From assembly GCA_036346405.1 (NCBI GenBank), contig CM070561.1, forward strand, positions 4,900,834 to 4,964,833: a stretch of DNA of 64,000 nucleotides, written 5' to 3'. The notes beneath the pieces were generated by a model. It did no database searches. It was not told the origin of the DNA and saw nothing but the letters and a program-made list of their open reading frames with translations. Shown here piece after piece: positions 1 through 10,450 of this stretch. This DNA is from Phyllostachys edulis. Its lineage: Eukaryota; Streptophyta; Magnoliopsida; Poales; Poaceae. The first letter of the stretch is position 1; each line of letters starts with the position of its first letter. The position numbers and the translations under genes are program-made.

Positions 1-708
1 ACCAAATTGGGTTTGGGGCGGGAAGCCATGTGCAGGAGGGTATCCTTCACCATCTTCATGATGAATGCTATCCAACTGAAAATGGATTTCACCAAAATGA
101 ATTTTAATTATTGTAACCTGCCTTGAAACTTAATACTTGTATTTGAAACAAAATTGGCTTTATGCAAATCAACCCTAATATGCTTTCCCTTGATATATCC
201 TTATGCATGTCATTCTGTTAATTGATGGGTGTAACTTGCGAGCACGGTTGTTGTGTTCACTCTTGCTTGATTCATGATTTGAGCAGATGAAGACTCATTT
301 GATGATGAAGACGACCAACTCAATTAGGGGCGCCCTCCAAATTACCACTGTGGTGTAATGGGTGGGCATGTATTTTGTTTTCATCAAGATTTGTGTGCTC
401 TCGGTTGCTGGAGCTTGTAAGCAACCCTTGTAATCAAACCTCCTTTTGTTGTTAATATAGTTGTGTGGATGTTTTGCTGTCACTTGCGTGCTGTGAGAAC
501 TGGTCGATGATCCCTGGGGACCAGTTTGGATCGCAGTGGGGGGTTCGGGACGTCCTACCAGGATGTCCTCTCGGGACGTCCTAGGAAGTCCTTTACAGAC
601 CTCTCAAGAGGTCCTGAGTGACCTCTGGGATGTCCTGGGGGCTCCTTTTTGGACCTCCCAGGAGGTCCTGAGGGACCTCCCGGGGGTGCCCTAGGCCGGG
701 CCGTGACA
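1..708 (+). mobile_element. 3' part of a Ty3/gypsy LTR (family G), cut by the window edge
   Basis: This stretch matches, in the same order, the LTR of the Ty3 element at 33940-34830. Both have the 'gagggtatccttcac' block, the 'gtgtaacttgcgagcacgg' block, the polyadenylation-like tail near 430-460, and a terminal stretch full of GGACCTCC/GGAGGTCC words. It ends at 'ggccgtgaca', comparable to 'ggtcgtcaca' at 34830. No primer-binding site follows, so it is either a 3' LTR whose element lies upstream of the window or a solo LTR. The assignment rests on similarity within the window. Confidence 0.75.
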
Positions 709-2090
709 CAACCCAAGCGGCAAGCTCCTCACACCCTCACGGCAGCTCCAACCCAAGTACCGAGACAACCTAATCCCATCCCCTTTGTGAAATCATTTCC
801 TCCCCTTTCTCTTCTCGCTTTGTGGCGGTGACGGCGCAACCTCGCAAGGACACGCGGCGAAGCGGCGAGCGGTAGGGCAGGGGTGAGCTGTGAGCGCCGA
901 GCCGCCGATGCCGGAGCTGGGGATGGAGGTTGCCTCACGTGGTGAGCGGCAAGGGGAGGGAAGCCCTGCGACGCGTGGCAGCGCCGAGGCCCAGGCTGAG
1001 GCTGAGCAGGACCAGCCACCAGCACCGGCGTAAGGAGCGGCGAGGTCAAGGTGAGCTCCTCCTCCTCGGTTGGTTTCTGGCCTCATCACTCGTCAGTCGT
1101 CTCGACTCGCGGCCGCCGCCTCCTACTCGGGCCACCGGGCCGGCTCCACCGCTCCAGTCCCTAGGGGCCAGGTCGGCGGAGCTCCTCCCTCGCCGCCTCG
1201 CCAGCTCGCCATCCAAACTACCGAAACCGAGCCACATGGAGGGAAGCATCAAGCAGTCTTGGCGCACTATAGGGCCGACCCAAGCGACGCGCTGGATGGG
1301 GAGGTGGCGCCTAGAGTCGGGCCGAGTCACCGTGGTCGGCGCAGCCGGCACTGGGGAGGCTAAGAAGACCGGAGGCCGAGGTAGCCGGCCGAGGGGAACC
1401 GAGAGGAAGCACCCATGGAGCAAGTCAGCAAGATGAGCCAGGATGGCCGATGGGGAGTTCAGCACTTTAGCTGGAGCAAGAACCAGAGAAGGATTGAGAT
1501 AAAGCAAAGAGGAAAGTGAGGGGAGAGAAGAACATTTATGTTTTATATTGTACAATATGTTTGTAACTTCGAACGCCTATTTTGAAAATCCTGGATCCGT
1601 CACTGGCCTCACGGAGAGGCCCCTCCTCCCCACCGTCCGATCCTCCTCACCCTCTCATCACTGTTCATGGATGGACGGCATCCAAAAGAGGCCCTCGCTG
1701 AGGTCCCGTCCCATAAAATTTATTCTCAATAATCATTTTCTCTATCCACCATGCCGCACACATGTTTAGACTTCAGACTAACCCAATCTTCTCTGTTGCT
1801 TCTTCCCACACTCTATTTTAGCTTAGCCCAGAATCTTCTAGGCATCTATATCTCTTCACTGAGTAGTGAGTACTCTCCATTTAATTTGAATTGAGATATG
1901 ACGCCTATCAAAAAAACTTTCATGTATATCATCATGGATTCTTTATTTGAGTTCAATAAATACTCTACATGTGAGGTCCAAAAATCGTACCAGTATGCGA
2001 CACCTGATAGTGTAAACGTGCAAAACACTTACCAGCTACTACTAGTTAGCACTAAACGCGAAAATGGCTGGTAGCGGCAGTAAAAAAAAA
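709..2090. other. GC-rich then AT-rich interval, no gene recognised
   Basis: 709-1450 is GC-rich and has overlapping open frames on both strands, as GC-rich grass DNA often does. None of the translations contains a motif I recognise. 1450-2090 is AT-richer and open only in short frames. It may be a retrotransposon leader or a captured gene fragment; I see no decisive feature. Confidence 0.4.
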
Positions 2091-3360
2091 GTTTACTTTA
2101 CCCCTTTAACATATGGCTCGAGTTTGAAAAATACTCTCAATTACAAAACCGTTTACTTTACATCCCTAAACTTTTAAAACCATTACAAATCTCCACCTCG
2201 CCCAAAACCACCCTAGTTTTAGATGACGTAGCACGATCACGTCTGTGCTTTTTTTTAAAAAAAAAAACTAGTGTGGCCCACATGTCATACCATCCTCCTC
2301 TCCCCCTCTCCCATCTGTACCTTTCTCTACTCGCTCTCTCTGCTCTCCGGCCACTAATGCCAAGCCCATCGCCATTACAGCCAAGGTAAGCCACCGCTCT
2401 TCCCACCAGTCTAACCTACAGTATCTCACATCTTCCTTCTACTCTCCTCCATCCCCAAACAGTTGACGTTGTTGCCATTTGCAGCGGTGGTGAGGTCCAC
2501 TCCCGTCAATCGCCTTCTCCGCCACTTCACAAAATTCGTCTCCACCATCCATTTTCTTCCCAAATTGATTTTTTCCCTACCTTTCACACTCCATTGCGAA
2601 GCTTGTGCTCTCCTCCTTCTTCTTCCTCATCGTCGGGAGCTCCCTATGGCGTGCAGCGCCACGTCCGGTCCCTCACCACGTCGCCACGCACATTGATCCG
2701 CCTTTTTAGTGCCCCTCTCACCTCGTCGTTCACGTCAAAAGTTCTGCTTCGACTTCCTAATCCTCTCAGAACCTCTCTCCTGTCGTCATCACCTCTAGAC
2801 ATCGCCGCCAGCAAGCGTCTCTATCGTGCCATGGAGGATACCGTTGCTAGCTCGCTTCGGGTCACCTCCGAACAAACGAACACCAACGTTGGATTCCACA
2901 TGCTAAGACAATTCTCATGCATACGTTGGTCTCCCGTCAAGGTAGAATTGGGCCTTTTTGTGGTGGTGCTACTCACGGTAAATTTGGTGGCGACGACGTG
3001 GCGAGTGCACAATGGGCAAAGCAGACAATGAGTGGTGTGGTTGCACAGGCGGCCGGCTATTAGCGGTGAGGTTACATGAGTGATGGCTAACGAGCCGAGC
3101 CGAGCCTAGCTCAGGCTTGAGAGAGAGAGAGAGGAGGAGGAGGAGGAGCAGGAAGAGGATGAGTAGGAGAGAGAGATGTGACATGGTTGTCGATATAGCA
3201 CAATCCGGTGACATGGCAGTGGATGTGGCAAAATCCATAGTTGAAACCAACCTTAGGGTAAAACTTGATCTGATTTGAATAGTTAAAGGATGTAAATTGA
3301 ACGGTTTTGCATCCGATGATGTTTTTCAGACTTGGACCATAAGTTCGAGTAAAGTCCACT
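2091..3360. mobile_element. DNA transposon with ~85-bp imperfect terminal inverted repeats
   Basis: The left end (2091-2175, beginning 'gtttactttacccctttaac') is repeated in inverted orientation at the right end (about 3273-3360). Shared blocks are the 'ctttac' start, 'atgg' followed by 'gagtttgaaaaa'-like sequence, 'caaaaccgtt', 'tttacatcc' and the following 'ttaaact'. The interior is GC-richer than the ends, with exon-like open frames (2594-3031, +) but no recognisable transposase. This resembles a non-autonomous Mutator-like element that has captured genomic sequence. I could not find a clear target-site duplication, so the superfamily is a guess. Confidence 0.6.
2594..3031 (+). other. Open frame inside the inverted-repeat transposon, unrecognised
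   Basis: A 145-codon open frame occupies most of the interior of the transposon. The first ~25 residues are Ser/Pro-rich and low in complexity, followed by Leu/Ser/Thr-rich sequence with one hydrophobic stretch near the end (VELGLFVVVLLTVNLVATT). I recognise no domain. If the host element is a Pack-MULE, this could be a captured gene fragment; it could equally be chance coding capacity in GC-rich DNA. Confidence 0.25.
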
Positions 3361-3599
3361 TCTTCCCCACTAAAATAGCAACTCAAGTAGTGACGCCGCT
3401 TGAGAGCACACATGACCACCCACGCCATTAAAATACAAACCCATGTGATCAAACCTCCGGATATACATACACTTACGCACATGTTGTGCTAAGACCTTGC
3501 TCCATTTATTCGATTTTACTAAAAATATCTCAAGATAACAAATAATAATAATAATCGACCTTATGGTCAACGCTATTTAACTTGCTACGCAGGCTAAAG

Positions 3600-6500
3600 A
3601 AACAAATAAACTCTTACAACGAACTAAAATCTTAAACAGCCAATCAACATGCCCATAGGCAAATCGAGTTGAGAACGCACTCTAATGCGCAAAACCTTCA
3701 TAGTACTCCTTCGAAAGAACTCTTGAGCAAATTTTGATATTCTTCAACCGATCAACAAAGTCAGAAGTTGTGAGTACATAAAGCACTCAAAGAAGCCATA
3801 GGAAATGTATGCAAATAGTATTCATGCACGGTTGACAAAGGTTAGCTATATGGTTCTTTTGCAGAAAGCAACATTGACGATAAATAAAATAAATAGATTG
3901 AAATGTGTAATTGAAAACAATAATAAGTAATTAAACAATTTCTTTGAAACAATCAGTGAACTACCCATTCACTTCCCAACCAAACCATTGATAAGTGAAT
4001 CCCCAATTCACCAATCGACACAAACCACCAAGTGAATTACTTGTTCACCAAACAAACATTATATTCATCAAGTGAACTTCTCATTCACACTCCAACATAT
4101 TTTATAAGAAACTCTACCTCCTGTGTGAAATCCCTAGACACGTCTATAACTGCGGATACGGCTATTTGAATAGTTTTACACTCTGCAGAGGTTGTACACC
4201 TTTACCCATATAACACAACTTCTCTAGTTTGTTTGGCATCCGTCGATACCACTGCTCACTACCTTAGGTAAGTAGTCTAGAGCACGTGACAAGGCCTTTA
4301 CAAAATCTTATTTTGACCTTACGCTTTCGCTAAGGTTTCAACACTGAATGTCTTTCCACCGCACAGGGCCCTCTTGCACCAAACACCACTCAAACAAAAC
4401 CAAATCAAAATATCGCTAATTAATTAGCTAGTTCTATCCCATACCGATATGTGGTTGTACAGCTAAGGCCTAGTTCAATGGCGATAAGATTAAGTCCTTG
4501 ACAAGTTACTCGTGCAAGTCTACCCCAAACCCACGACGTGTTGAAACACCCCACTATCCACTCATCCACTCCAAATAAAACCATTTTATTTAACCAAGAG
4601 CAATGACATACCCTATCATGGCACACAAATTTTAATAACAAAGAAGGCTAACCACCACGATTCCATATTTCATTAAGTCAAGATTAATCATTATGACACA
4701 TGTGATAATGAACCCATCGTAACTAAGTTGAACTAAGCATCTGTACGCTACCCATGTTGGTGATACAAATATGTCCAACTAAAATTATCCATGCTAGGGT
4801 GATAAATGATTCATGGCATTCAAATAATTAATGGAGGCATAATGACAACAAGTGATAACTAGTCCCAAAACAATTTGTATAAAAATAGCATGCAATTGTA
4901 TAAAACAATATACTTTTGAAATCATAGGTTCAATATGATCAAAAGACTACGGCTTGCCTTGGAATAAATCCTAGGATTGATCTTGATATTGGTGTACTCC
5001 TCATTGCTCAAAACTTCTCGAAGTATCAACGTCTACTTGTAAACAAAGCAAATAAACCAATTAAATATAAAATAGAGACAAAAAAACTTAAAAACTTAAA
5101 TAAAAATATCAGATAAATAGATCTCAAATTTAGATGAATTTAGAAATTTGAATGGACTCAATCGGAGTTCGAATGCAGAAGATATGGCTTCAGAAAGATT
5201 CACATGAAATGATGAAATCAGAATTTTAAGATTAAAGGAATTGTTTCTTAATGAGGTCATGTTGACATCATCAACGATTTTTAGCCGAAAAGGAAATAAA
5301 AGAAATTGAATTTGATAGGTGGGACCCACTGGTCATTGATTTGATGTATGGTGGACCAAGTCCACTAGTTTTGGGTTTAGTCTTAAGTGGATGACAGGGG
5401 GGCCCTCATGTCATTTCGTTGGATTTAGAAACATACACAGGTGCTGCCACATGGCCGTTGACATGGATTCCACATGAGCCAAGAATCTGAGGTGGAGCTG
5501 ACTTGGCTACCACATCAGCAAGGTAAACGAAGAGGGGGCAAGGAAGACATGGCCGGCAGTGAAGTCTTTAGTTGCGGTCGGTTTTGGCAATGGAGTGGCG
5601 CCTGGATGGATCCAAGGGAAGCACCAGAACGCCGAAGGCATAAGGGACACAAAGGGAACCTCGGAGTGGCCGGAGAACAAGTGAAACGGCGGCAAGAAGG
5701 ACTTGGCCGGCGACGAAGAAGAATCGGGGTGACGGCGTCTCGGCGGCATAGAGGACCAAGGGAAGATGTGCATCGGACGAGAATAGGGTAGAACACAATC
5801 GGACACACATGGATAGCAAGAGAGTTCACCGAATAACAGATTGATGAGGACGACGGCGGCCGGCTTTGATGACGAAATCGAAAATAGCGGCTCGATGATC
5901 TTCGGGAGGAGATGGTGAGAGCACGGCGAAGCACACGCTATTGCGGACCCGTCGGTGGTTGAATCACGTCGGGAGATGCACTATAGGTGACGAAATTTGG
6001 TGGAGAAGAGCTTCGATGGCCAGCTTGGTTTTGGACAAAATCCGGCACAAAGGAACCAAAATCGAGGAGGTGCCTTTAGGGTTTCAGTGGAGGAGATCAA
6101 TGCGAATAAACTGACGCGACCATCTCTTTAAATAGGGCCGGGAAGGAGCGGATGGCATTGGAGGTGGCGGCGCTGAAGTGTTCAGCTCAAACATGGGCGC
6201 TGGAGTCCCTGGGGAAGACGACACGAGTTGGCAAAGGTGGGCCCACACGGTAGTGAACCAAAGAAAAAGGAAGGAGCTGCCACTCGGTTGGGCCACGCGC
6301 AAGAAAAAGGAAAGCCAATGCGGGCCGAGACTAACGGCTGGAAAAAGAAAAGTGGCGATGGGCTTTGGCACCCAAGGTGGGCCCGGCTGAATGAAATAAA
6401 GGAAAAAGGCCAGCGAGGTGGAAGGAAAACAGTCCAGCGGGAAGGAAGGTCCGGCCGGGAAAAATAGGAAGCAAGGAAAGAAAATAGGAAAGGAAAGAAA

Positions 6501-6822
6501 GACTCGGGTTAGGCCGAGGGTTAGGGATTAGGTTTGAAAGTATTTCTGAGATTTCAAATAGTTTTTTATAGAAAATACTAAAAATCTCAATAGCAATTAA
6601 AAATAGTAAATGCACTCAAAAAATTCTAAAAAATCTAGAAAATATATCCAAGCACATAGAATCCAAATAAAATAGTTTTGATAATAGTTTATGTTGATAT
6701 TAATCATGTTAAATTGTTTTTAAACTCTGAAAATTGCAATTAAGCTTTAACTTTGTGTAAAAATTCAAATGGTTATTTTTATTTTTAAAACTTCAAAACA
6801 GCCAAATTTTTGGGATGTTACA
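3600..6822 (-). mobile_element. Reverse-oriented Ty3-type LTR (family G relative)
   Basis: Read on the minus strand, it begins TGTAACATCCC at 6822. It then passes an A/T-rich block, a GC-rich promoter block with the TATA-like CTATTTAAAG at 6126-6135, and a splice-donor-like 'aaggcaagc' near 4960 followed by 'ttgatcatattgaacctat'. After that comes the conserved block around 4140-4330 that recurs at 12740-12840, 22190-22400, 28540-28740 and 33640-33890. The far end (lower coordinate) is not defined; 3600 is approximate. No internal coding domain adjoins it, so it is probably a solo or truncated LTR. Confidence 0.65.
6126..6135 (-). promoter_or_regulatory. TATA-like box of reverse LTR
   Basis: CTATTTAAAG on the minus strand lies at the downstream edge of the GC-rich block of the reverse LTR, the position expected for the retrotransposon U3 promoter. 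Confidence 0.45.
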
Positions 6823-8110
6823 AATGTGCTCAATCGGAGATCATATAAAGAAGAACGGCTCTTGGAAGTTAACTCGATCGATAAATTCGATAAATAAATA
6901 AGGAGATAGAAAATGTGGTTTACAGTGGGACCAAGGAATATTATAGAACCTTTCTTTTTGAAAATTTAGAAAAGATTAAGGGGTCGATAGGTGGGACCCA
7001 TGGTCTATAGATTGGGTTCACGTGTCTACGATAAACGGGTCATGAACAGATCGACATGTGGGGTCCACATGCTAGAGGTTTCGGTGCCGTGGACTAAGTC
7101 CACACGGGTTAGATCTAGGGTTTGGGGGCACGAGTGGCGGACGCTGACGGCGGGCTAGCGTGGCGCTAAGGAGGCATTCAAGGCGACAACACGCTGGTGG
7201 TCGACATAGCAAGATCAACAAAGAACGACGGGTCTACAACACCGGCGGCGAAACAAGGGCACCTTCGGCATCATCGTGCCTGGGCGAACTCATCTACCTA
7301 CTTCGGATTTGACGGACACAACAGCAAGGTGGTTGGCGATGAGGTTGGCGGTCTTGGCTCAGTGGGCGGTGCTAACAATGAGAAGACCTCTTCCGTGGTC
7401 TTAGAGGCACGAACGGATCCTGGGTTCGGTGATGCGAACATGCGCATCGCGAGGACCATTGGTTACCGGCACTACTACCGAACAGAGAAGCGGTGCGGGC
7501 TTGAGCAGACGCGGCATGGTTACTGGCCCAACGACGAAGGTGACACGGCAATGTAGAACGCGCAATGGGATTCTAGCGGTGGGGTCAAGCGGCGAAGACT
7601 CACCGACGCGATGTAATCCGATGAAGAAGACGGCGGCGGCGCTAGGGATTTGGCTCTAGATCCGTCGAAACGACGGCGGCTTCAAGCTTTGGATCTTGGG
7701 GAAAAGGTGGCGAAGTATGCGACTAGGGTTTCGACAAGGACGCCGAGGCCTTAAATAGCCCGAGACGGCGGCTTCAAGCTTTGGATCTTGGGGAAAAGGT
7801 GGCGGAGTATGCGGCTAGGGTTTCGACACCCGACGTTGAGGCCTTAAATAGCCGAGGCGGCAAAGGCACTAAACGGAAATGGCAACGGCGTGGCTCGGAC
7901 TCGAGTTGGGTGAGAGATGATGAACAGTGCCTCGTGCTCGTTGTGCTCTCGATGCCTCCACAAAATTTCCAATGAGGTCCTAGTTCCTTCGCAAAATTTC
8001 TCAAAGATGTGTAAGGAAACACGACACGTGCATATACATATAGTGGTGTGAGTGAGATGCGCGTAAAGCAGAGGTATAAAGGATAACAACAAATCGATAA
8101 AACGAGCACC
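6823..8110 (-). mobile_element. Second reverse LTR fragment (promoter portion)
   Basis: Directly beyond the terminus at 6822 is a second sequence of the same layout. 6830-6960 resembles 5150-5290 and 23275-23400 ('caatcggag' followed by a 'gaagtt' segment and 'ggtgggacccac'-like words). A GC-rich block to ~7660 and TATA-like motifs follow. It looks like the promoter half of another related LTR, into or beside which the 3600-6822 copy inserted. Confidence 0.45.
7672..7855 (-). repeat. Tandem duplication (~92 bp x 2) that duplicates a TATA region
   Basis: Two consecutive copies start at 7672 and 7764, each 'gacggcggcttcaagctttg' continuing through 'ggggaaaaggtggcg', 'ctagggtttcgaca' and 'gaggccttaaatagcc'. 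The TATA-like minus-strand words (GGCTATTTAAGG) lie at 7749-7760 and 7842-7853, 93 bp apart. The copies differ by only a few bases, so the duplication is young relative to the surrounding LTR. Confidence 0.85.
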
Positions 8111-8434
8111 TACAATGAACTTGCAATAAGTTACTGGCTTGACGATTTTGATTAATTTATGTTGCGTTTTGCCATGTTTTTTACATAAGTTTAATTAAGC
8201 TGTAGGTTCCTACTGTTTCTCCAAAAACAATCCTGCTGTTTCTCAAAAAAAAACAATGAACCTGCAGAAACAAACACCAAACCATCTTTATTCCGTACTT
8301 GTATGTTGTATCTACACAGACGTAGCAACATTTTTCACTTCACATCTCTCCTCGAAGATTTGGCGAGATTACTAGTCTACTACAAGGAGCAACGTCACGC
8401 GCGTACGCGCGACGGCATGCAAGCATTTCGTGAA
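8111..8434. other. 3' flank of the 8435-9172 gene
   Basis: AT-rich sequence downstream of the minus-strand gene. It presumably contains that gene's 3' UTR and polyadenylation region (A/T-rich words around 8240-8300). I see no other feature. Confidence 0.4.
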
Positions 8435-9172
8435 TCAGCTGCCCCCCGGCGCGCTATTCCCAGCCCCAGCAGCTCCATCCCCGCGCCGCGCCAGCATCGC
8501 AGCGAGCGCGCGGGAGTGCGGCCACGCGGGGTTCCCGCGCGACGCGGCCTCGCGGAACATGGCCTCGGCGCGCGCGAGCGACGCGTCCACCGTGTCCTCC
8601 ACCATCCTCCCCGGCACGTCCGCGAGCCGGTCCGCGGCGCCTCCGTCCGTCGCCCGCGTGATCGGCTTCCTTGTGTCCGCGAATTCCACCTCCGCGATCG
8701 GCGACGGCTTGTGCGTCCGGTAGTACTCCCTGTCCTCCTCCCTCAACTTCCGCGCCGCGGTATCCTCGCGTCCGGGCGTCGCGTCCTCGCGAGAATCTCG
8801 GCCGGGCGCGCCGGAGGACCGCCGCCGCTTCTGCTTGAACGACGAGCCTCCCGTTGGGTCGGCGAATTCTTGGGACCCGAGCTTCCCCGAGGGGGCGAAC
8901 GGAGGGATGCTCTCCTTGGTGAACTCCGGCGGCCGTGGCGTCGACGGGTGCTTGTCGCGGGCGCCTCCGGTGGCTTCCTCTGCGCCGGAGAACTTCGGGG
9001 GACGGTCGGTGTAGTCGTCGCTCGGCGGGCCGCCAGAATGAACAGCTGTATCACCCGCACAGCCGGCTTCCGAGGAGGTGGATAGGACGCGGCGGTGCAC
9101 GGCTAGGAGGTTGCGGGGAGCGGTGGATGGTCTTGAAGCGATGAGGCGGAGAGCCCGTGCCGTGGCCATCAT
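8435..9172 (-). CDS. Probable mitochondrial protein of unknown function (245 aa, intronless)
   Basis: This is a single uninterrupted GC-rich frame. Residues 1-34 contain six arginines, many Ala/Ser and no acidic residue, and end in RRVLSTSS, a typical plant mitochondrial presequence. Residues ~36-145 are polar and probably disordered (PPKFSG near 59-64, EFTKESIPPFAPSGKLGSQEF near 83-103, a basic KQKRRR at 113-118). The most motif-like stretch is EDREYYRTHKPSPIAEVEF followed by ADTRKPITRATDGG (residues 146-178). Residues 180-230 could form helices ending in MLARRG. There is no membrane segment or enzyme motif. I do not recognise the family and assign no function. A TATA box sits about 75 bp upstream of the chosen first ATG; a second ATG follows immediately. 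It is a real gene, isolated among transposons. Confidence 0.8.
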   Translation of the reverse strand: MMATARALRLIASRPSTAPRNLLAVHRRVLSTSSEAGCAGDTAVHSGGPPSDDYTDRPPKFSGAEEATGGARDKHPSTPRPPEFTKESIPPFAPSGKLGSQEFADPTGGSSFKQKRRRSSGAPGRDSREDATPGREDTAARKLREEDREYYRTHKPSPIAEVEFADTRKPITRATDGGAADRLADVPGRMVEDTVDASLARAEAMFREAASRGNPAWPHSRALAAMLARRGDGAAGAGNSAPGGS

Positions 9173-9247
9173 GCGATCTTGAGTACTTGTTTGGTTTGCT
9201 TTTGTTGCTCGGTGATTTCGTTGGTCATTGCGGCCGCGATGGCAGCC

Positions 9248-9255
9248 TTATATAA
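9248..9255 (-). promoter_or_regulatory. TATA box of the 8435-9172 gene
   Basis: The minus strand reads CTTTATATAAGG here, about 75 bp upstream of the ATG at 9172. With transcription starting ~30 bp downstream, the 5' UTR would be about 45 nt. Confidence 0.65.
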
Positions 9256-9257
9256 AG

Positions 9258-10450
9258 AAGGGCGCGCGCGCATTTGGGACCGTCGAGAAAGTGGCCGGAT
9301 CGGAGTGGGAGACGATGCGGGAGAGTGTTCGACACGTGGCTTGCTCGAGAGGATCGAGAATGAGGTGGAAGAGACGAGTCAATCATGGAGACAGAGGCAC
9401 CCCTTGTCTCTGGAAAGTGCGGGAAGAACATGACTTTTGCGGCAGCTGGGCCCGTAAAACAAGCCCACATCTCGATGTCGCCTACTTACCTTCCCAGATA
9501 ATTCGGCCTGCTTCCAGAGTAGTACCCCATACAGTTGGGCTGTGTAACATTTTAGTTGGGCCTAGTTTGGGGAGTCAATCGAACAATGCGTCACAAAAAA
9601 AAGAAAAAAGTGACGAGCAGATGACGACGCGGCGCTGGCCGTCACTACGAGTTTGGCTATGATGCCATGCGTTGCCAAACTCACCACATGCCACGGCGAC
9701 GTCGAGTCGAGATCGATCGCTGGCTGCACCGCCACATGCACGCACGTTGTCGATCGGCGGTGCGCCACTGCCCGTCACATCCACTGATGATACATGTACC
9801 GGCACAATCTCTGCGCTACTCACTCGCGTCCTAAGTGCCGTTGCTTTCGGTGTGTGCAGCGACATGCTCTTACGGTCTTACCTGCCTCTGCCCTCATGCT
9901 CTGCATTGCATTTTCAAGACCGTTGGCAGCACTAGTGCTGCACAACAAGGTTAGCACACATCGGACAGAGTCAGGTCAGGTCAGGTCAGGTCCAAACGAT
10001 AGCAGCTGTTCGAGGCGCCGGTTCGCTGCTTTTTATTGGTAGCCGGTGGCCTGCCATGCATCTGACAAGAGCCGAGCGAGCTGGGAGTGTCGGTGAATGT
10101 GCCGCTGCCGGTGGGGCCAAATTAACCGCGTCGAGAAAAGCAGCAGGCATTTGTGCTTGCCTGAGCAGTTGTGCTGGACTACAGGGCACGGGCCACACTG
10201 GTTATCACTTATGCATGGGATGGGGTGGGGTCCCATGCACGCAGACGCAGCTGCGGCGTGCAGATACATCACCATGTGAGCACTCGTCGCCCGTTGTTTA
10301 TGTTGGGGCCAGGACGAACGGCACTACTGCCTCTTGCCTTTCTCTCCATGCTTCCTTTGCTTTGTCGCTTCCATACGTACCAGCGTATATTGCAGTAGAT
10401 GATTCCATGACTGTAAATGGAGTGTCTCGGCCAAAAAAGAAAAGTATTTT
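9258..10450. other. Upstream region, no gene recognised
   Basis: Mixed-composition sequence between the host gene and the next LTR. It contains a short perfect pentamer array, GTCAG x4 plus a partial unit, at 9970-9992. Open frames here overlap on both strands with no recognisable motifs. Confidence 0.4.

Noticed and set aside
930..1555. Overlapping open frames of up to 169 codons on both strands
   Set aside because: GC-rich DNA gives long frames on both strands by chance; no domain, splice pattern or promoter supports any of them.
1605..1704. Possible ~100-bp MITE with ends 'gcctcacggagaggcccc' and the inverse of 'gaggccctcgctgaggtc'
   Set aside because: The inverted similarity is short and imperfect, and I found no target-site duplication.
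5474..6467. Several frames of 70-139 codons on both strands
   Set aside because: They lie in the GC-rich promoter block of a reverse LTR and encode no recognisable motif.
8303..9085. 260-codon plus-strand frame rich in Arg/Pro/Ala
   Set aside because: It is the antisense shadow of the 8435-9172 gene; the minus strand has the presequence, the TATA box and better codon use.
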